Assembly (NCBI GenBank): GCA_964519985.1
Contig: CAZFMF010000008.1
Span: 1-64,000, forward strand
DNA from: JAIEOG01 sp964519985
GTDB taxonomy: Bacteria > Bdellovibrionota > FAC87 > UBA2466
Length of the DNA stretch: 64,000 nucleotides
Direction of reading: 5' to 3'
Position numbers and translations under genes: made by a program. A model generated the notes under the pieces. The model saw only the letters and a program-made list of their open reading frames with translations, was not told the DNA's origin and did no database searches. Positions within the stretch are counted from its first letter, which is position 1. Each line of letters begins with the position of its first letter. Below are positions 30,671 through 39,424 of the stretch, in pieces.

Positions 30671-30916
30671 ATGGCGATCAAGGTCGTCTACCGCGGCGTC
30701 CCGAAGCCGCTGGTCTACAAAGGCAAGTGCGAGAGCTGTTCGTCGGTGCTGGAGGCGGACACGACCGACCTGTTGTCCAGCGATCTGCGGCCCGACATGC
30801 ACGGCCCGTTCGGGACGGCCTACTGTCCGGTCTGCGAAGTCGCCGGGCGACCCGGCTTATACGTCGTCTTCCGCCCGAAGGCGGACTACGACCGGCTCAA
30901 GGAGGCGAAGAAGTGA
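30671..30916 (+). CDS. Small zinc-ribbon protein
   Basis: 81 residues with knuckles CESCSS and CPVCEV separated by 30 residues, and a beta-rich edge (VVYRGVPKPLVYKGK). It touches the preceding stop and overlaps the next start by four bases. Confidence 0.6.
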   Translation: MAIKVVYRGVPKPLVYKGKCESCSSVLEADTTDLLSSDLRPDMHGPFGTAYCPVCEVAGRPGLYVVFRPKADYDRLKEAKK

Positions 30917-31098
30917 GCAGCGAGTACGTCGCCTGCGAGACGTGCGGCAAGGACCGGTTGCACTACCACGCTTACGTGCAAGGGCAAGACGAGTGTCCGG
31001 TGTGCTTGGCGGTAGCCGACGAGCCAGACCCCACCATTGCGGACGCGAAGACGATCCAGGCTACACTCGACTGGCTCAGGGTTGACGACCTCCGATGA
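30913..31098 (+). CDS. Small zinc-ribbon protein
   Basis: 61 residues from a GTG overlapping the previous stop. CETCGK and CPVCLA form a zinc ribbon; the tail is acidic. Likely a small regulator or adaptor; function unknown. Confidence 0.6.
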   Translation: MSSEYVACETCGKDRLHYHAYVQGQDECPVCLAVADEPDPTIADAKTIQATLDWLRVDDLR

Positions 31099-31583
31099 CC
31101 GACCCCGACCAGCCCGACGTTACCCCGCCGCAGCCCGATTCGGTCGAGCGGGCGGGCATGATCCTGACCCGACTCCCGACCACGCTACCGGCGAACGAGG
31201 TGTTCACGGGGACCGAATTGGAGGCCCGGCTGGCGGCCATCCGTGACCGGGTTGCCCGCGAGATGCACGAGCAGTGTGTACCGTCGTGGGAGGAGGAGTT
31301 GGCGGACGACCGCGACCCACTAGACGACCACGGCCGCCCGCTCACCGAGGAGCAGTTGTGGGAGTTGCTACGGCACAAGATGTGGCCGCGGGGGCGGACG
31401 ATCACGCAGGACTTTCGGTGCGTGTATTGTGCGGCGTGTAACCGGGTGCTGCTCGGACCGTCGTGCGAGTGCGTGCGGGCCGAGGCCCAGCTACAGGGGT
31501 TGGTGCTCGCCCGGCTGTTACCGCCGCCGGCCCGGACGTTCCGGTGCCGGCCCATCTGCGACGACTGCCTGGAGGAAATATGA
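31095..31583 (+). CDS. Hypothetical protein with C-terminal zinc sites
   Basis: 162 residues. The first 100 are acidic and helical (ELEARLAAIRDRVAREMHEQ). The end has CVYCAACNRVLLGPSCEC and CRPICDDC, enough cysteines for two zinc ions. Overlaps both neighbours by four bases (ATGA). Confidence 0.6.
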   Translation: MTDPDQPDVTPPQPDSVERAGMILTRLPTTLPANEVFTGTELEARLAAIRDRVAREMHEQCVPSWEEELADDRDPLDDHGRPLTEEQLWELLRHKMWPRGRTITQDFRCVYCAACNRVLLGPSCECVRAEAQLQGLVLARLLPPPARTFRCRPICDDCLEEI

Positions 31584-31747
31584 CCCGACAACCCCCTACG
31601 GCCGTCCGCGAGATTACGGTGTGCAAGACCGAGAAGTGCGGGTGGGTCACGCCCGACCCGAGCGGGTACTGTGCCCGGTGCCGGGCGACGCGGCCGGAGC
31701 CGAAAGACGTGCCTTTACCGCGACCTAAGCCAGCTGACAAGGTGTAG
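31580..31747 (+). CDS. Small zinc-binding peptide
   Basis: 55 residues: CKTEKCGWVTPDPSGYCARC resembles the RanBP2-type or rubredoxin-like fingers, followed by a proline/lysine tail. Translationally coupled to the preceding gene. Confidence 0.55.
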   Translation: MTRQPPTAVREITVCKTEKCGWVTPDPSGYCARCRATRPEPKDVPLPRPKPADKV

Positions 31748-31794
31748 TCGGGTAGGATCGGGGCGTACCGACGAGACGACTAACGGAGCGGCGT

Positions 31795-34155
31795 ATGACG
31801 GCGGTGAAGAGTAAGAAGGACGACGAAATCCCGGCGGCGATCCGGATATTCCAGTTCCACCGGGTCGCCCTCAAGCCGGCCAAGAAGAAGGGCGAGTGGA
31901 CGGGGGCGTGCTATAACTGTGGCAAAGACACCGCGAACAAGTTCCTCGTGAACGACATCACGGGGCAGCACAACTGCGTGGCGTGCGGGATCAGGGGGAA
32001 CCCGACCACGTTCCTCAAGTGGCTGTACGACACGGGCCGTAACACCACGACGGCGGCGAACTATACGGAACTCGCCAAAGACCGCAAGATCATGAAGGGC
32101 GAGACGTGCCGGGCGTGGGGGTGCTTCAAGCACCCGATCACGGGCGAGTGGGCTCTACCGGGGTGGTCGGCGGACGACCGGATCGTGGGGGTGTACCGGT
32201 ACGAGCCGCAGGCGAATGGCAAGCACATCCTCAAGGCCACGCCCCGCGCCGACGAGCCGGTGAACGCGGGCGGGCACGGGATGTTCCGCCCGGTCGAGCA
32301 ACTGCTGGCGAAGGGCGGGTATAGCGGGTGGGACGTGTGCGAGGGGCCGTGGGACGGGATGGCATTCTGGGAGGCGGGGCGACTGGCCCGGGAGGGCGGG
32401 GTGGGGTGGGAAGTGACCGCAGTGCCCGACAATTCCTACCTCGCCGGGCGGGCGGTGGTCGCCATCCCGGGGGTGCAGACGTTCTTCCGCCCGTGGGCCG
32501 CCCTGATGGCCGAGGGCGATGTCCGCTCGTATTTCGACAACGACTACCCGAAGACCAACAAGCAGACCGGCCGCCCCATCGAACCCGCGGCGTTGGCGGG
32601 GACGCGGCGGCTGGTGGACACGCTCACGACCGCGGACACCCCTCCGGCCAGTATCTCGTGCGTGCGGTGGGGCGGGGCGGGCGGCGACTGGCAAGACCCG
32701 GACCTGCCCGACGGGTACGACGTGCGGGACTGCCTGACCGCGGACGGTAATACGGCGGCGGCTCGGGTGCGGGCGTTCGGGGAGCTACAAAGCCGCGTAG
32801 CCCCGGTGCCGGCGGAGTGGGTGCCCGGGCGGGAGGCGGTGGGGGGTGCGGCGGCGAAGGCGGCCCCCGAGCTGGCGTACTGCGACAACTGGAAGGACGT
32901 GGTGCTGGCGTTCTCGAAGGTGCTGGCGTGGGGCGAAGGGCTGAACCGCACGACGGCGGTGTGCTACGCTTCGATCGTGAGCACGGACGCGGGCGGGGAC
33001 CAACTTTGGATCAAGGTGGTAGGCCCACCTTCGTGCGGTAAAACGAGTATTGTAGAAGCCATCGGTCACGACACCGACAACATCAAGATCATCTCCAAGA
33101 TCAAGGGCTTCTACTCGGCAAAGGACGACGGCACGGACAAGAACTACTCGCTCGCCCTGCGGCTGAACCACAAGACGCTCGTCATCAAGGACGGCGACAC
33201 GCTCCTGACCGACCCGAACCTGCCGGTCCTGATGGGCGAGCTCCGCGACCTGTACGACCGGTCCGGGAGTAACGACACGCGGAACGGCAAGAGCGTGGAG
33301 ATCAAAGACCACGCCATGACCGTGATCCTGTGCGGCACGGAGTCGCTGCGGGCGATCGACCACAGCGAGCTCGGGGAGCGGTTCTTGGATGTCGTGGTGA
33401 TGGACCGGATCGACATCGAGACGGAGCGGAACATCGCCATCCGGGCGGGGTACAAGGCGGTGGCGGCGATGCGGACGGTCCCGGTCGATTCGGTAGAGGC
33501 CGACGAATCCCCGGCGGCGGTTAATATGAAGCGGACGGCCGGCGGGTACGCGGCGTACCTGCGGCGGAACGCGAGCCGCCTGATTAACGAGGTAGAAGAA
33601 GACGGCGAGATGATCGAGTATTGCGCCGCCCTCGGCATGTTCATCAGCTACGCCCGGTCTAAGCAGAGTAAGACGGAGGGGGTGGCGGTCCGGGAGCTGA
33701 GCTTCCGGCTGGCGGGGCAGCTCACCCGGCTGGCGGTGTGCCTCGCCGTGGTGCTGAACAAGAAAAGCATGGGCGACAAGGCTGTCCGGCAGATCGTGAC
33801 GCAGGTGGCCTACGACACGAGCCGCGGGCTGACGTACACCATCTTGGAGACGCTGTACAACGCCGGGCGGGGCGGGCTGCGGCCGAAGGACTTGGCGAAC
33901 CGGGCCAGCATCTCGCTCCCGAAGATGAACGGCTACCTGCTGTTCCTGGCGGTGCTGGGCGAGAAGCCGATCGGTACCCACGCCCGGCGGAAGCGGGTCG
34001 GGACCGGGGCGTTCGGGGAGCCGCGGTATAGTGAGGAGGACCGGCTGACGTACTGGACCCTCAAGCCGTGGATGCGGGACTTGTACGCGAAGGTACACGG
34101 TCTCGACCCCCGCGACGACGGGTACGATGAACAAGACCCGAGCGAACAGGAGTGA
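31795..34155 (+). CDS. Primase-helicase (zinc finger, TOPRIM, AAA+ ATPase)
   Basis: 786 residues. CYNCGK (near 38) and CVACG (near 61) form a CHC2-like finger. VCEGPWDGMAFW (near 180) and FDNDYP (near 246) look like the TOPRIM glutamate and aspartates. GPPSCGKTS (near 410) is Walker A, VIKDGDTLL (near 463) the Walker B strand, and CGTESLRAIDHSELGERF the sensor/arginine-finger zone. A winged helix ends it (GLRPKDLANRASISLPKM). ACGGAG precedes the ATG. It would prime and unwind at the phage fork. Confidence 0.82.
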   Translation: MTAVKSKKDDEIPAAIRIFQFHRVALKPAKKKGEWTGACYNCGKDTANKFLVNDITGQHNCVACGIRGNPTTFLKWLYDTGRNTTTAANYTELAKDRKIMKGETCRAWGCFKHPITGEWALPGWSADDRIVGVYRYEPQANGKHILKATPRADEPVNAGGHGMFRPVEQLLAKGGYSGWDVCEGPWDGMAFWEAGRLAREGGVGWEVTAVPDNSYLAGRAVVAIPGVQTFFRPWAALMAEGDVRSYFDNDYPKTNKQTGRPIEPAALAGTRRLVDTLTTADTPPASISCVRWGGAGGDWQDPDLPDGYDVRDCLTADGNTAAARVRAFGELQSRVAPVPAEWVPGREAVGGAAAKAAPELAYCDNWKDVVLAFSKVLAWGEGLNRTTAVCYASIVSTDAGGDQLWIKVVGPPSCGKTSIVEAIGHDTDNIKIISKIKGFYSAKDDGTDKNYSLALRLNHKTLVIKDGDTLLTDPNLPVLMGELRDLYDRSGSNDTRNGKSVEIKDHAMTVILCGTESLRAIDHSELGERFLDVVVMDRIDIETERNIAIRAGYKAVAAMRTVPVDSVEADESPAAVNMKRTAGGYAAYLRRNASRLINEVEEDGEMIEYCAALGMFISYARSKQSKTEGVAVRELSFRLAGQLTRLAVCLAVVLNKKSMGDKAVRQIVTQVAYDTSRGLTYTILETLYNAGRGGLRPKDLANRASISLPKMNGYLLFLAVLGEKPIGTHARRKRVGTGAFGEPRYSEEDRLTYWTLKPWMRDLYAKVHGLDPRDDGYDEQDPSEQE

Positions 34156-34158
34156 CCG

Positions 34159-34539
34159 ATGCGGGGATTCGATACGTGGGTATTTATCCGCGACCTATTA
34201 AACCGCGGGGCGACGATCGAACAGACGGCGGAAGCACGGGGGCTCGGGTACGAGCAGGTGTCCGCCAAGCTGGACGCGGTGGCCCGGGAGAAGGCCGACA
34301 TGCTCAACCTGTATCTCGCCCGGACCGACCCGCAGCGGAGACTCGTTAACGCGATGACCGAAATCGGCGTGGGTGAGTTCCGAGGCGGGTGGCTCGCCGA
34401 GGCGGATCGTATCTGGGCCGAGCGGGAGACCGTCGAGCCGGACGTGTGGGCGGTGCGGTGCCGGGAGTTGTTGCGGTGTATTTTGGCCGCACACAAGGCG
34501 GCCGGCACCGACCCAGTTAACCCCCGGGGGAACGAATGA
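34159..34539 (+). CDS. Hypothetical helix-turn-helix-like protein
   Basis: 126 residues with AGGAGTGACCG before the ATG. Residues 12-38 (LLNRGATIEQTAEARGLGYE) resemble a helix-turn-helix; the remainder is helical. It follows the primase gene and may act with it. Confidence 0.55.
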   Translation: MRGFDTWVFIRDLLNRGATIEQTAEARGLGYEQVSAKLDAVAREKADMLNLYLARTDPQRRLVNAMTEIGVGEFRGGWLAEADRIWAERETVEPDVWAVRCRELLRCILAAHKAAGTDPVNPRGNE

Positions 34540-34817
34540 CGCCCGACGACCGCGATTATCAACTGCGGATGGCCGCCCGGCGGTGTGCCTTCGCTAAGGC
34601 GTGTCAGACCGCGGGCACGATCAACTCGGCGATATACCGCGGGGCGGTGGACGACGCGGCGATGCTGGCCGAAGCGTACCTCGCCGGGGCCGAATTGCGG
34701 GCGGCGGCCGAAGAAGCCTTCGGGGCGTTGGTCGGTGCCCACCCGGCGGATGATAGCGTACAGGGGAAGGCACGAGCCCGGCTACGGGCGGCACTCGGGT
34801 ACGGGGAGAGCGTATGA
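34536..34817 (+). CDS. Hypothetical alanine-rich helical protein
   Basis: 93 residues, mainly helical (AAMLAEAYLAGAELRAAAEE). ATGA overlaps at both ends. No family recognised. Confidence 0.5.
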   Translation: MTPDDRDYQLRMAARRCAFAKACQTAGTINSAIYRGAVDDAAMLAEAYLAGAELRAAAEEAFGALVGAHPADDSVQGKARARLRAALGYGESV

Positions 34818-35164
34818 CGCACGACGAACTACGTACTATTGCGACCGATCTTCTTAACCTCGAATACGCTTGGTGGCCTACCGAACTCGCCGACGCCGGC
34901 CGAGAAATGGCAACGGCTTGGCTTAAGGACAACCCCCGTGACAACGCCGAACTCGTGTCGGCCGCCGCGATGCGACAGGAACCGGGGTGGACGCAGGGGA
35001 TGGACGACAACTGCTTCTGGCAGGACGGCGGGCTCGGGACGCTGCGGGTGTGGCCGAATACCGGGTGCGTCGAGTTCGGGAACTACGTGCTGGTCCGGGC
35101 CGGGGCTACGCTCGGTGACATCCGGAAGCTCGCCGCGGTACTGTGCCGGGAGGGACGGGCGTGA
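34814..35164 (+). CDS. Paralogue of the leftward AxxWLxxxP proteins
   Basis: 116 residues starting MTHDELRTIATDLLNLEYAW, close to MTTDEMRAIAEYLLRVRDAR at 1861, then ATAWLKDNPRDN. A Trp-rich strand region (CFWQDGGLGTLRVWP) follows. The family is thus represented on both arms of the phage. Function unknown. Confidence 0.6.
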   Translation: MTHDELRTIATDLLNLEYAWWPTELADAGREMATAWLKDNPRDNAELVSAAAMRQEPGWTQGMDDNCFWQDGGLGTLRVWPNTGCVEFGNYVLVRAGATLGDIRKLAAVLCREGRA

Positions 35165-35610
35165 CGTGGGAGGGTGTCTACCGCGACCACTGGCGGCCGG
35201 TCCTGCGGTGGTGTCGGGAGCGGTACGGCTCCGGGATCGACGCCGAGGGGGTGACGCAGGCGGCGATGGTCCGGGTCTGGCAACAGTTCCCGACGCTCGA
35301 TATTAGCGACCGGCTCGTCCGGTGGCACTTGCTCCGCGGGGCACGGGAAGCGGCCGAACAGCGACAATACCGGTCAGGGGCCGCTGAACTGTTCGGGTTC
35401 TCGCTGCGGTCCGCCGCGGCGGTGTGGGCGGGTATCGGGGACTACTTGCCCGACGACTTGGACCCGCGGGCGGCGGAGGTGTGCCGGCTCGTGTGCGAAG
35501 AAGGGTATACACTGCGGGAGGCAGGGGCGATGTTCGACCGGTCGTGGGGGACGGCCCAAGCGGACTGGCGGCGGGCGATAGCCCGGGTCAAGGAAACGCT
35601 CGAATCGTGA
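35161..35610 (+). CDS. Sigma70/ECF-like protein
   Basis: 149 residues. GVYRDHWRPVLRWCRERYGS and GVTQAAMVRVWQQFP resemble region 2 of ECF sigma factors; EEGYTLREAGAMFDRSWGTA near the end matches region 4. Start is GTG 35161 overlapping the previous gene. It could redirect host RNA polymerase to late promoters or act as an anti-host regulator. The promoter at 35656 lies directly behind it. Confidence 0.7.
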   Translation: MTWEGVYRDHWRPVLRWCRERYGSGIDAEGVTQAAMVRVWQQFPTLDISDRLVRWHLLRGAREAAEQRQYRSGAAELFGFSLRSAAAVWAGIGDYLPDDLDPRAAEVCRLVCEEGYTLREAGAMFDRSWGTAQADWRRAIARVKETLES

Positions 35611-35655
35611 CAGCCCCACCACCGCGGCACCTTTGACAAATCTCAACAATCCGGC

Positions 35656-35683
35656 TTGACCGGTCGCCCGGGCGGGGTAGGAT
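35656..35683 (+). promoter_or_regulatory. Rightward promoter
   Basis: TTGACC (35656-35661), 16 bases, TAGGAT (35678-35683), 40 bases before the GTG at 35723. A second TTGACA (35633-35638) stands 17 bases further upstream in the same direction. Confidence 0.55.
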
Positions 35684-35722
35684 GCGGGTGGTGTGGATTC
35701 TTACCCCAGACCGGAGACACAT

Positions 35723-36148
35723 GTGGCAACCAGCTCCCCGACGACGGCCGACGTGAAGAACGCGGTGGCGGACCAGCTCAAGCTCTTGCTGCTGGCGAAG
35801 CTCGGCGATGACGGTTACGCCGAGTACACACGACTCATGGACACGCTCGCCGGTATCGAACGGGCGGAAGGCATCTTCCACCGTGGGATGTACGAGCCGG
35901 GCGTCGCGGCTCCGACCCCCGTCCCGCCCGCCGTCGCCCCCTCCCAGAACGGCCACGTCAAGACCTACGGCGGCACCCCGACGGCCCGAGAGCGGATTCG
36001 GGCGTACTTGAAAGAGCACGGCCCGAACCGGGTGGTGGACATCCTCCGCGGGACCGGCGTGAAGCGAGGGACCATCAGCGGTATTTTGCTCGGCCGTGAT
36101 TTCGTAAAGGTGAAGCACGGCGTGTGGAACCTCCGCCCCGGCAAGTAG
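35723..36148 (+). CDS. Hypothetical protein with C-terminal winged-helix-like domain
   Basis: 141 residues from a GTG with CCGGAG upstream. The first half is helical; after a Pro/Ala linker, RERIRAYLKEHGPNRVVDIL and GVKRGTISGILL form a winged helix with KVKHGVWNL as the wing. The layout suits a small DNA-binding regulator. Confidence 0.65.
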   Translation: MATSSPTTADVKNAVADQLKLLLLAKLGDDGYAEYTRLMDTLAGIERAEGIFHRGMYEPGVAAPTPVPPAVAPSQNGHVKTYGGTPTARERIRAYLKEHGPNRVVDILRGTGVKRGTISGILLGRDFVKVKHGVWNLRPGK

Positions 36149-36168
36149 TTCGCTTATCGGAGCCGCCC

Positions 36169-36459
36169 ATGCTCGCCGGTACGCCCGCCCGGTCGTGGCC
36201 CGTGTTCATGCACCCGTTCGTGGCGGAGTTGTTGCGGTGGCGGTGCTGCCCCGGGTGTGCGGCCGACATGCCGCGGGAGCTGGTGTGCCCGCGGTGCGGG
36301 GTCGATCACCGCGAGAGTGCGAAGCGGTTGAAGCCGGTGTGCGTGGCGTGCCGGGATGATCTGGTGTCGTGCCGGCGGTGTGCGGCGGACTGGTGCCTCG
36401 GGTGTACGCCGGGGCCGCTGCGGTGTCCTAACTGTGGGCAGAGGGGATGTGTGCCGTGA
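36169..36459 (+). CDS. Cysteine-rich multi-zinc-ribbon protein
   Basis: 96 residues with at least five C-x-x-C pairs (CCPGCA, CPRCG, CVAC, CRRC, CPNCG), so two or three zinc ribbons in tandem, similar to double-zinc-ribbon adaptor proteins. CGGAGCCGCCC precedes the ATG. Role unknown. Confidence 0.65.
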   Translation: MLAGTPARSWPVFMHPFVAELLRWRCCPGCAADMPRELVCPRCGVDHRESAKRLKPVCVACRDDLVSCRRCAADWCLGCTPGPLRCPNCGQRGCVP

Positions 36460-36878
36460 CCGAACCGAACATTGACGCCCTGCCGCTGGTGAACGGTAGT
36501 ATTGAAATCGACGTGTACCTCCGTGATGTGGTCACGGGCCGGACCATACTACACCGCTCACCCTACGGTAACGTAGACGAGTACGGAGGCCACCGGTACT
36601 TCCAATCGTACTGGTGGGACGACGGCAACATGGGGTGCGATTGTAACCGAGGCGGCTTGTGCGGGGACGACGGGCAGCCGGTATTGCCGGGCGTGATCGG
36701 GTGTAACCCGAACGGTACGAACCGGATCGTGATAGATAAGATCACGCCCCGCAGCCAGCCATCCGTTATCCTGTACTCGGACGCCGAGCGGGACGCCGTC
36801 GCCGCGATCCCGAACGACCAAGTTAGCACCGCGTCCATTACGGCCGCTGTTATCACGGCGAGGGCGGGTATCAAGTGA
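36456..36878 (+). CDS. Hypothetical protein, 140 residues
   Basis: GTG 36456 overlaps the preceding stop; an ATG three codons earlier is possible. Strand-rich with Gly/Cys loop (GCDCNRGGLCGDDG). No family recognised. Confidence 0.55.
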   Translation: MTEPNIDALPLVNGSIEIDVYLRDVVTGRTILHRSPYGNVDEYGGHRYFQSYWWDDGNMGCDCNRGGLCGDDGQPVLPGVIGCNPNGTNRIVIDKITPRSQPSVILYSDAERDAVAAIPNDQVSTASITAAVITARAGIK

Positions 36879-37084
36879 TTACCGACCCGGCCAAACTCCT
36901 CTCGCTGTGGAAGCGGTTCCGGGCCGCTACCGTCGCGGAAGGCGACCGCCCGACGGTCGATACAGGAGTGGAGTGGTTGGCGGCGTCTACGGCGTTGTGG
37001 TCGGCGACGTTCACCGCGGACGGGTCAGGTGTCCGAGACGCGGTAGCGACGCTGCGAGAGATGTTAGCGGGGGAGAAGGTATGA
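36875..37084 (+). CDS. Hypothetical protein, 69 residues
   Basis: Starts at GTG with GTGA overlap. Helical, with GVEWLAASTALWSATFTADG. ATGA overlap into the TIGR02996 gene. Function unknown. Confidence 0.5.
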   Translation: MITDPAKLLSLWKRFRAATVAEGDRPTVDTGVEWLAASTALWSATFTADGSGVRDAVATLREMLAGEKV

Positions 37085-37812
37085 TTACCGACACGACCTT
37101 CGTCGGGCTCGTGGCGGCGGCCTGCGGTCGTCCCGACGACGACACACCGCGGCTGGTGCTGGCAGATTGGTTAGACGACGCCGCCGGGTATACCGCCGAC
37201 CCCGACGCGGCCCGGGCGTGGGCGGCGTACATCCGGTGGGGCTGCGACGGGCGGACAAACCAAGAGCCCGACAGTACTTTCCTCCGCGTCGTGAACTTAG
37301 CCGGGTGGTTGGATCACTGGCCGCGGGGCGGGATGTTGTCGCTCACCCGGGGGTTCCCCGCCCGGATCGAAGCGACGTGGGCGGACTGGCAACGGGTCGG
37401 CCACCTGCTGTCGTGGCACCCGGACGAGTTCGAGAAGTCGGGCCGGGCGTGCCCGCCGACCGCGTGCCCGGGCGTGACGGTGACGATCCGCGGCACGCTG
37501 GCGATTACCGAGGGCGAAGCTGAGTATATCGAGGTGCTGGCGTATCTCCGCAGGCGGTGGCCCGGCGTCAAGGCGTGGCACCTGCCGGACGTGGTGCGGC
37601 CCGGTGTGCTGATGAATTACGCCGACATGGACGCCGCTCTTACGGCCGACTTGATGCGACGGTGGGGGCAGACTTATAACACTCCGCTAACAACCCCGGG
37701 CAACTACGCTTCCGCTTTCGAGGAGCGGCTGATGCTACAACTCGCCCGCGAACAACTAACGGGCTCGCCGGTGTTAGAGCCGCGGGCGTTCCTTAACATC
37801 GACACGGAGTAG
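37081..37812 (+). CDS. TIGR02996-domain protein
   Basis: 243 residues. The N-terminal 35 (DDDTPRLVLADWLDDAAG) are a clear TIGR02996 domain, here with a longer loop before AAYIRWG. The rest contains LTRGFPARIEATWADW, the kind of segment that follows this domain in Gemmata proteins (leucine-rich-repeat-like starts), so this copy looks most like a captured host gene. Confidence 0.75.
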   Translation: MITDTTFVGLVAAACGRPDDDTPRLVLADWLDDAAGYTADPDAARAWAAYIRWGCDGRTNQEPDSTFLRVVNLAGWLDHWPRGGMLSLTRGFPARIEATWADWQRVGHLLSWHPDEFEKSGRACPPTACPGVTVTIRGTLAITEGEAEYIEVLAYLRRRWPGVKAWHLPDVVRPGVLMNYADMDAALTADLMRRWGQTYNTPLTTPGNYASAFEERLMLQLAREQLTGSPVLEPRAFLNIDTE

Positions 37813-37815
37813 CCC

Positions 37816-38025
37816 GTGGACGACCAGCTAGAAGCGGTAATCCGGGTAGACTTGACGCGGGACGAGGACACGTACACGCCGCTTTCTATCCTGTCGGCGG
37901 ACGGTGGTAGAACGACGCGGCAATTATTCCATCACAACTTGTCCGGCAGTAAGGACGAGGCTATTGCCGCGTGTCGCCGCCTAGCCGGACAGGCCGACGT
38001 AAGGTACTCAGGGCCAACATCATGA
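37816..38025 (+). CDS. Hypothetical protein, 69 residues
   Basis: GTG start. Acidic N-terminus, then a short alpha/beta body (GSKDEAIAACRRLAGQ). Coupled to the next gene by ATGA. Confidence 0.5.
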   Translation: MDDQLEAVIRVDLTRDEDTYTPLSILSADGGRTTRQLFHHNLSGSKDEAIAACRRLAGQADVRYSGPTS

Positions 38026-38258
38026 CGCTTGATGAGTGGTGCGATAAGGCGGAAGTTCGGGTCGGCGGCGTGTGGCTGACGACGCTGCACGACAACCGGC
38101 TCAAGGTATTGGTAGAGGTAGACGGCGTTTGGCGGGTGGCGATTGACGAGGCCCGACCGTTCAATGCGGACGGGACGCCGCTCATCGTTTCACACTGTGC
38201 GAATGCCCGCGGGTTCGCCGATACACCCGTCGAGACCGGACTTCTAGGAGGAGAATAG
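38022..38258 (+). CDS. Hypothetical protein, 78 residues
   Basis: MTLDEWCDKAEVRVGGVWLT then beta strands (RLKVLVEVDGVWRVAI), a small barrel-like layout. No family recognised. Confidence 0.5.
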   Translation: MTLDEWCDKAEVRVGGVWLTTLHDNRLKVLVEVDGVWRVAIDEARPFNADGTPLIVSHCANARGFADTPVETGLLGGE

Positions 38259-38261
38259 CCC

Positions 38262-38489
38262 GTGGAATACCTCGGCTGGTGGCTGGCGGGGATCGGGTGG
38301 GTGTGCGTGTACGTGCTGTGGCGGCAGGTTAAGCGGTGGCGGACGGCGTATGTCCGGATGGCTGACGAATACTCGACGCTGTGTGATACTTACAACGAGC
38401 TGCGGTGTCGGGTGCCGATCAAGGGGTCGGCGGTCGTAGACTGGACGGTAGTTCCGCCGGACGCGACCGCGGCCCCGCAGGAGGCGTGA
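38262..38489 (+). CDS. Membrane-anchored hypothetical protein
   Basis: 75 residues from a GTG. Residues 4-24 (LGWWLAGIGWVCVYVLWRQV) form a membrane helix followed by a basic stretch, so the body faces the cytoplasm. Function unknown. Confidence 0.55.
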   Translation: MEYLGWWLAGIGWVCVYVLWRQVKRWRTAYVRMADEYSTLCDTYNELRCRVPIKGSAVVDWTVVPPDATAAPQEA

Positions 38490-38522
38490 GGTGGTGAACG
38501 ACGCGATGACGGAGGTGGTGAA

Positions 38523-38705
38523 GTGAGTCGTAGCGTGGTCGTAACCATGAAAGCCGGCCACCGCGAGCGGTACGCCGACACCCGTCCGGGCGGCTCGTAC
38601 ACAAACCGCGTCCGGGCTGAGGGCGAGTTCTTAATCGTCACCGACGTGTGGGGTACTGAACACTGGTATCCGGCGGCCGACGTGGAAAAAGTGGAGGTGC
38701 GGTAG
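38523..38705 (+). CDS. Small beta-rich hypothetical protein
   Basis: 60 residues from a GTG with GGAGGTGGT upstream. Strand-rich (SVVVTMKAGHRERY, FLIVTDVWGTEHWYPA). Shares a base with the next start (TAGTG). Confidence 0.55.
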   Translation: MSRSVVVTMKAGHRERYADTRPGGSYTNRVRAEGEFLIVTDVWGTEHWYPAADVEKVEVR

Positions 38706-38989
38706 TGAAAATCACCAAGCCCGGCACCCGGCCGCCCGAGGCGGTGTACATGGTCCGCTGCCCGACCTGCGGGTGCGAGGCGGAGGCGACGAAGGACGAA
38801 CTCGGCGAGGGACCGATGTGTCCCGAGCCGTGGTGCGAGACGGGGATGGAGGTGGTTATGCAGGCAGTCGTGCCGCCGCCCCGCACGAAGGCCGAGGTGG
38901 TGGCGGCCCGCGGGACGGTACACGGCTGCTGTAATCTCCATGCCGATAACAAGGCGTGCGACTGTTATGAAAGGGCGGTGGACCGATGA
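38705..38989 (+). CDS. Small zinc-binding protein
   Basis: 94 residues from a GTG. CPTCGCE...CPEPWCE is a zinc ribbon; the tail has CCNLHADNKACDC, a second cysteine cluster. ATGA overlap with the next gene. Confidence 0.55.
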   Translation: MKITKPGTRPPEAVYMVRCPTCGCEAEATKDELGEGPMCPEPWCETGMEVVMQAVVPPPRTKAEVVAARGTVHGCCNLHADNKACDCYERAVDR

Positions 38990-39183
38990 CCCCGGACGAT
39001 CTCACCACGTTGGGCCGCCTCATCGCCGAGTACCAGCGTGCTCGCGACGTGGCCGTTGCCGCCGACCAGACGGCCGCGTGGGCTAAAGACTCGTGGGAGC
39101 GGGAGAAGGCCGAGGCCCGGAAATGCTGGGACGTGGCGGGATTTACGTTGGACCGGATCAACCGTATTATCCGCGGCGAATAA
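38986..39183 (+). CDS. Small helical hypothetical protein
   Basis: 65 residues, one long helix (IAEYQRARDVAVAADQTAAW) and a second (ARKCWDVAGFTLDRINRII). No family recognised. Confidence 0.5.
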   Translation: MTPDDLTTLGRLIAEYQRARDVAVAADQTAAWAKDSWEREKAEARKCWDVAGFTLDRINRIIRGE

Positions 39184-39208
39184 TAGCCGCATAATACGGG
39201 GCATAACG

Positions 39209-39424
39209 ATGGAGAGAAGTACCGTGGGGTGTGAAATCGTGGAAGGGCTAACCGAGTTCGCCGCCGCCCTCGAACGTGGTGATAGTATCGAGGTGATTGT
39301 CGTCGGCACGACCGCCGTCCGCCCCGAGGACATGACGGTCGAGCAGCGGCGGCGGTGGCTGGTGTTGATGGAGGCGGCGAGGGTCGAGTACGCCCGGGTC
39401 CGTAACAATGAGGAACTACCGTGA
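39209..39424 (+). CDS. Small hypothetical protein
   Basis: 71 residues from ATG 39209; alpha/beta (VEGLTEFAAALERGDSIEVI) with a C-terminal helix. GTGA overlap with the next gene. Confidence 0.5.
   Translation: MERSTVGCEIVEGLTEFAAALERGDSIEVIVVGTTAVRPEDMTVEQRRRWLVLMEAARVEYARVRNNEELP

Noticed and set aside
32785..34134. 449-residue minus-strand open frame
   Set aside because: Lies wholly antisense to the ATPase part of the primase-helicase, with biased composition and no family features.
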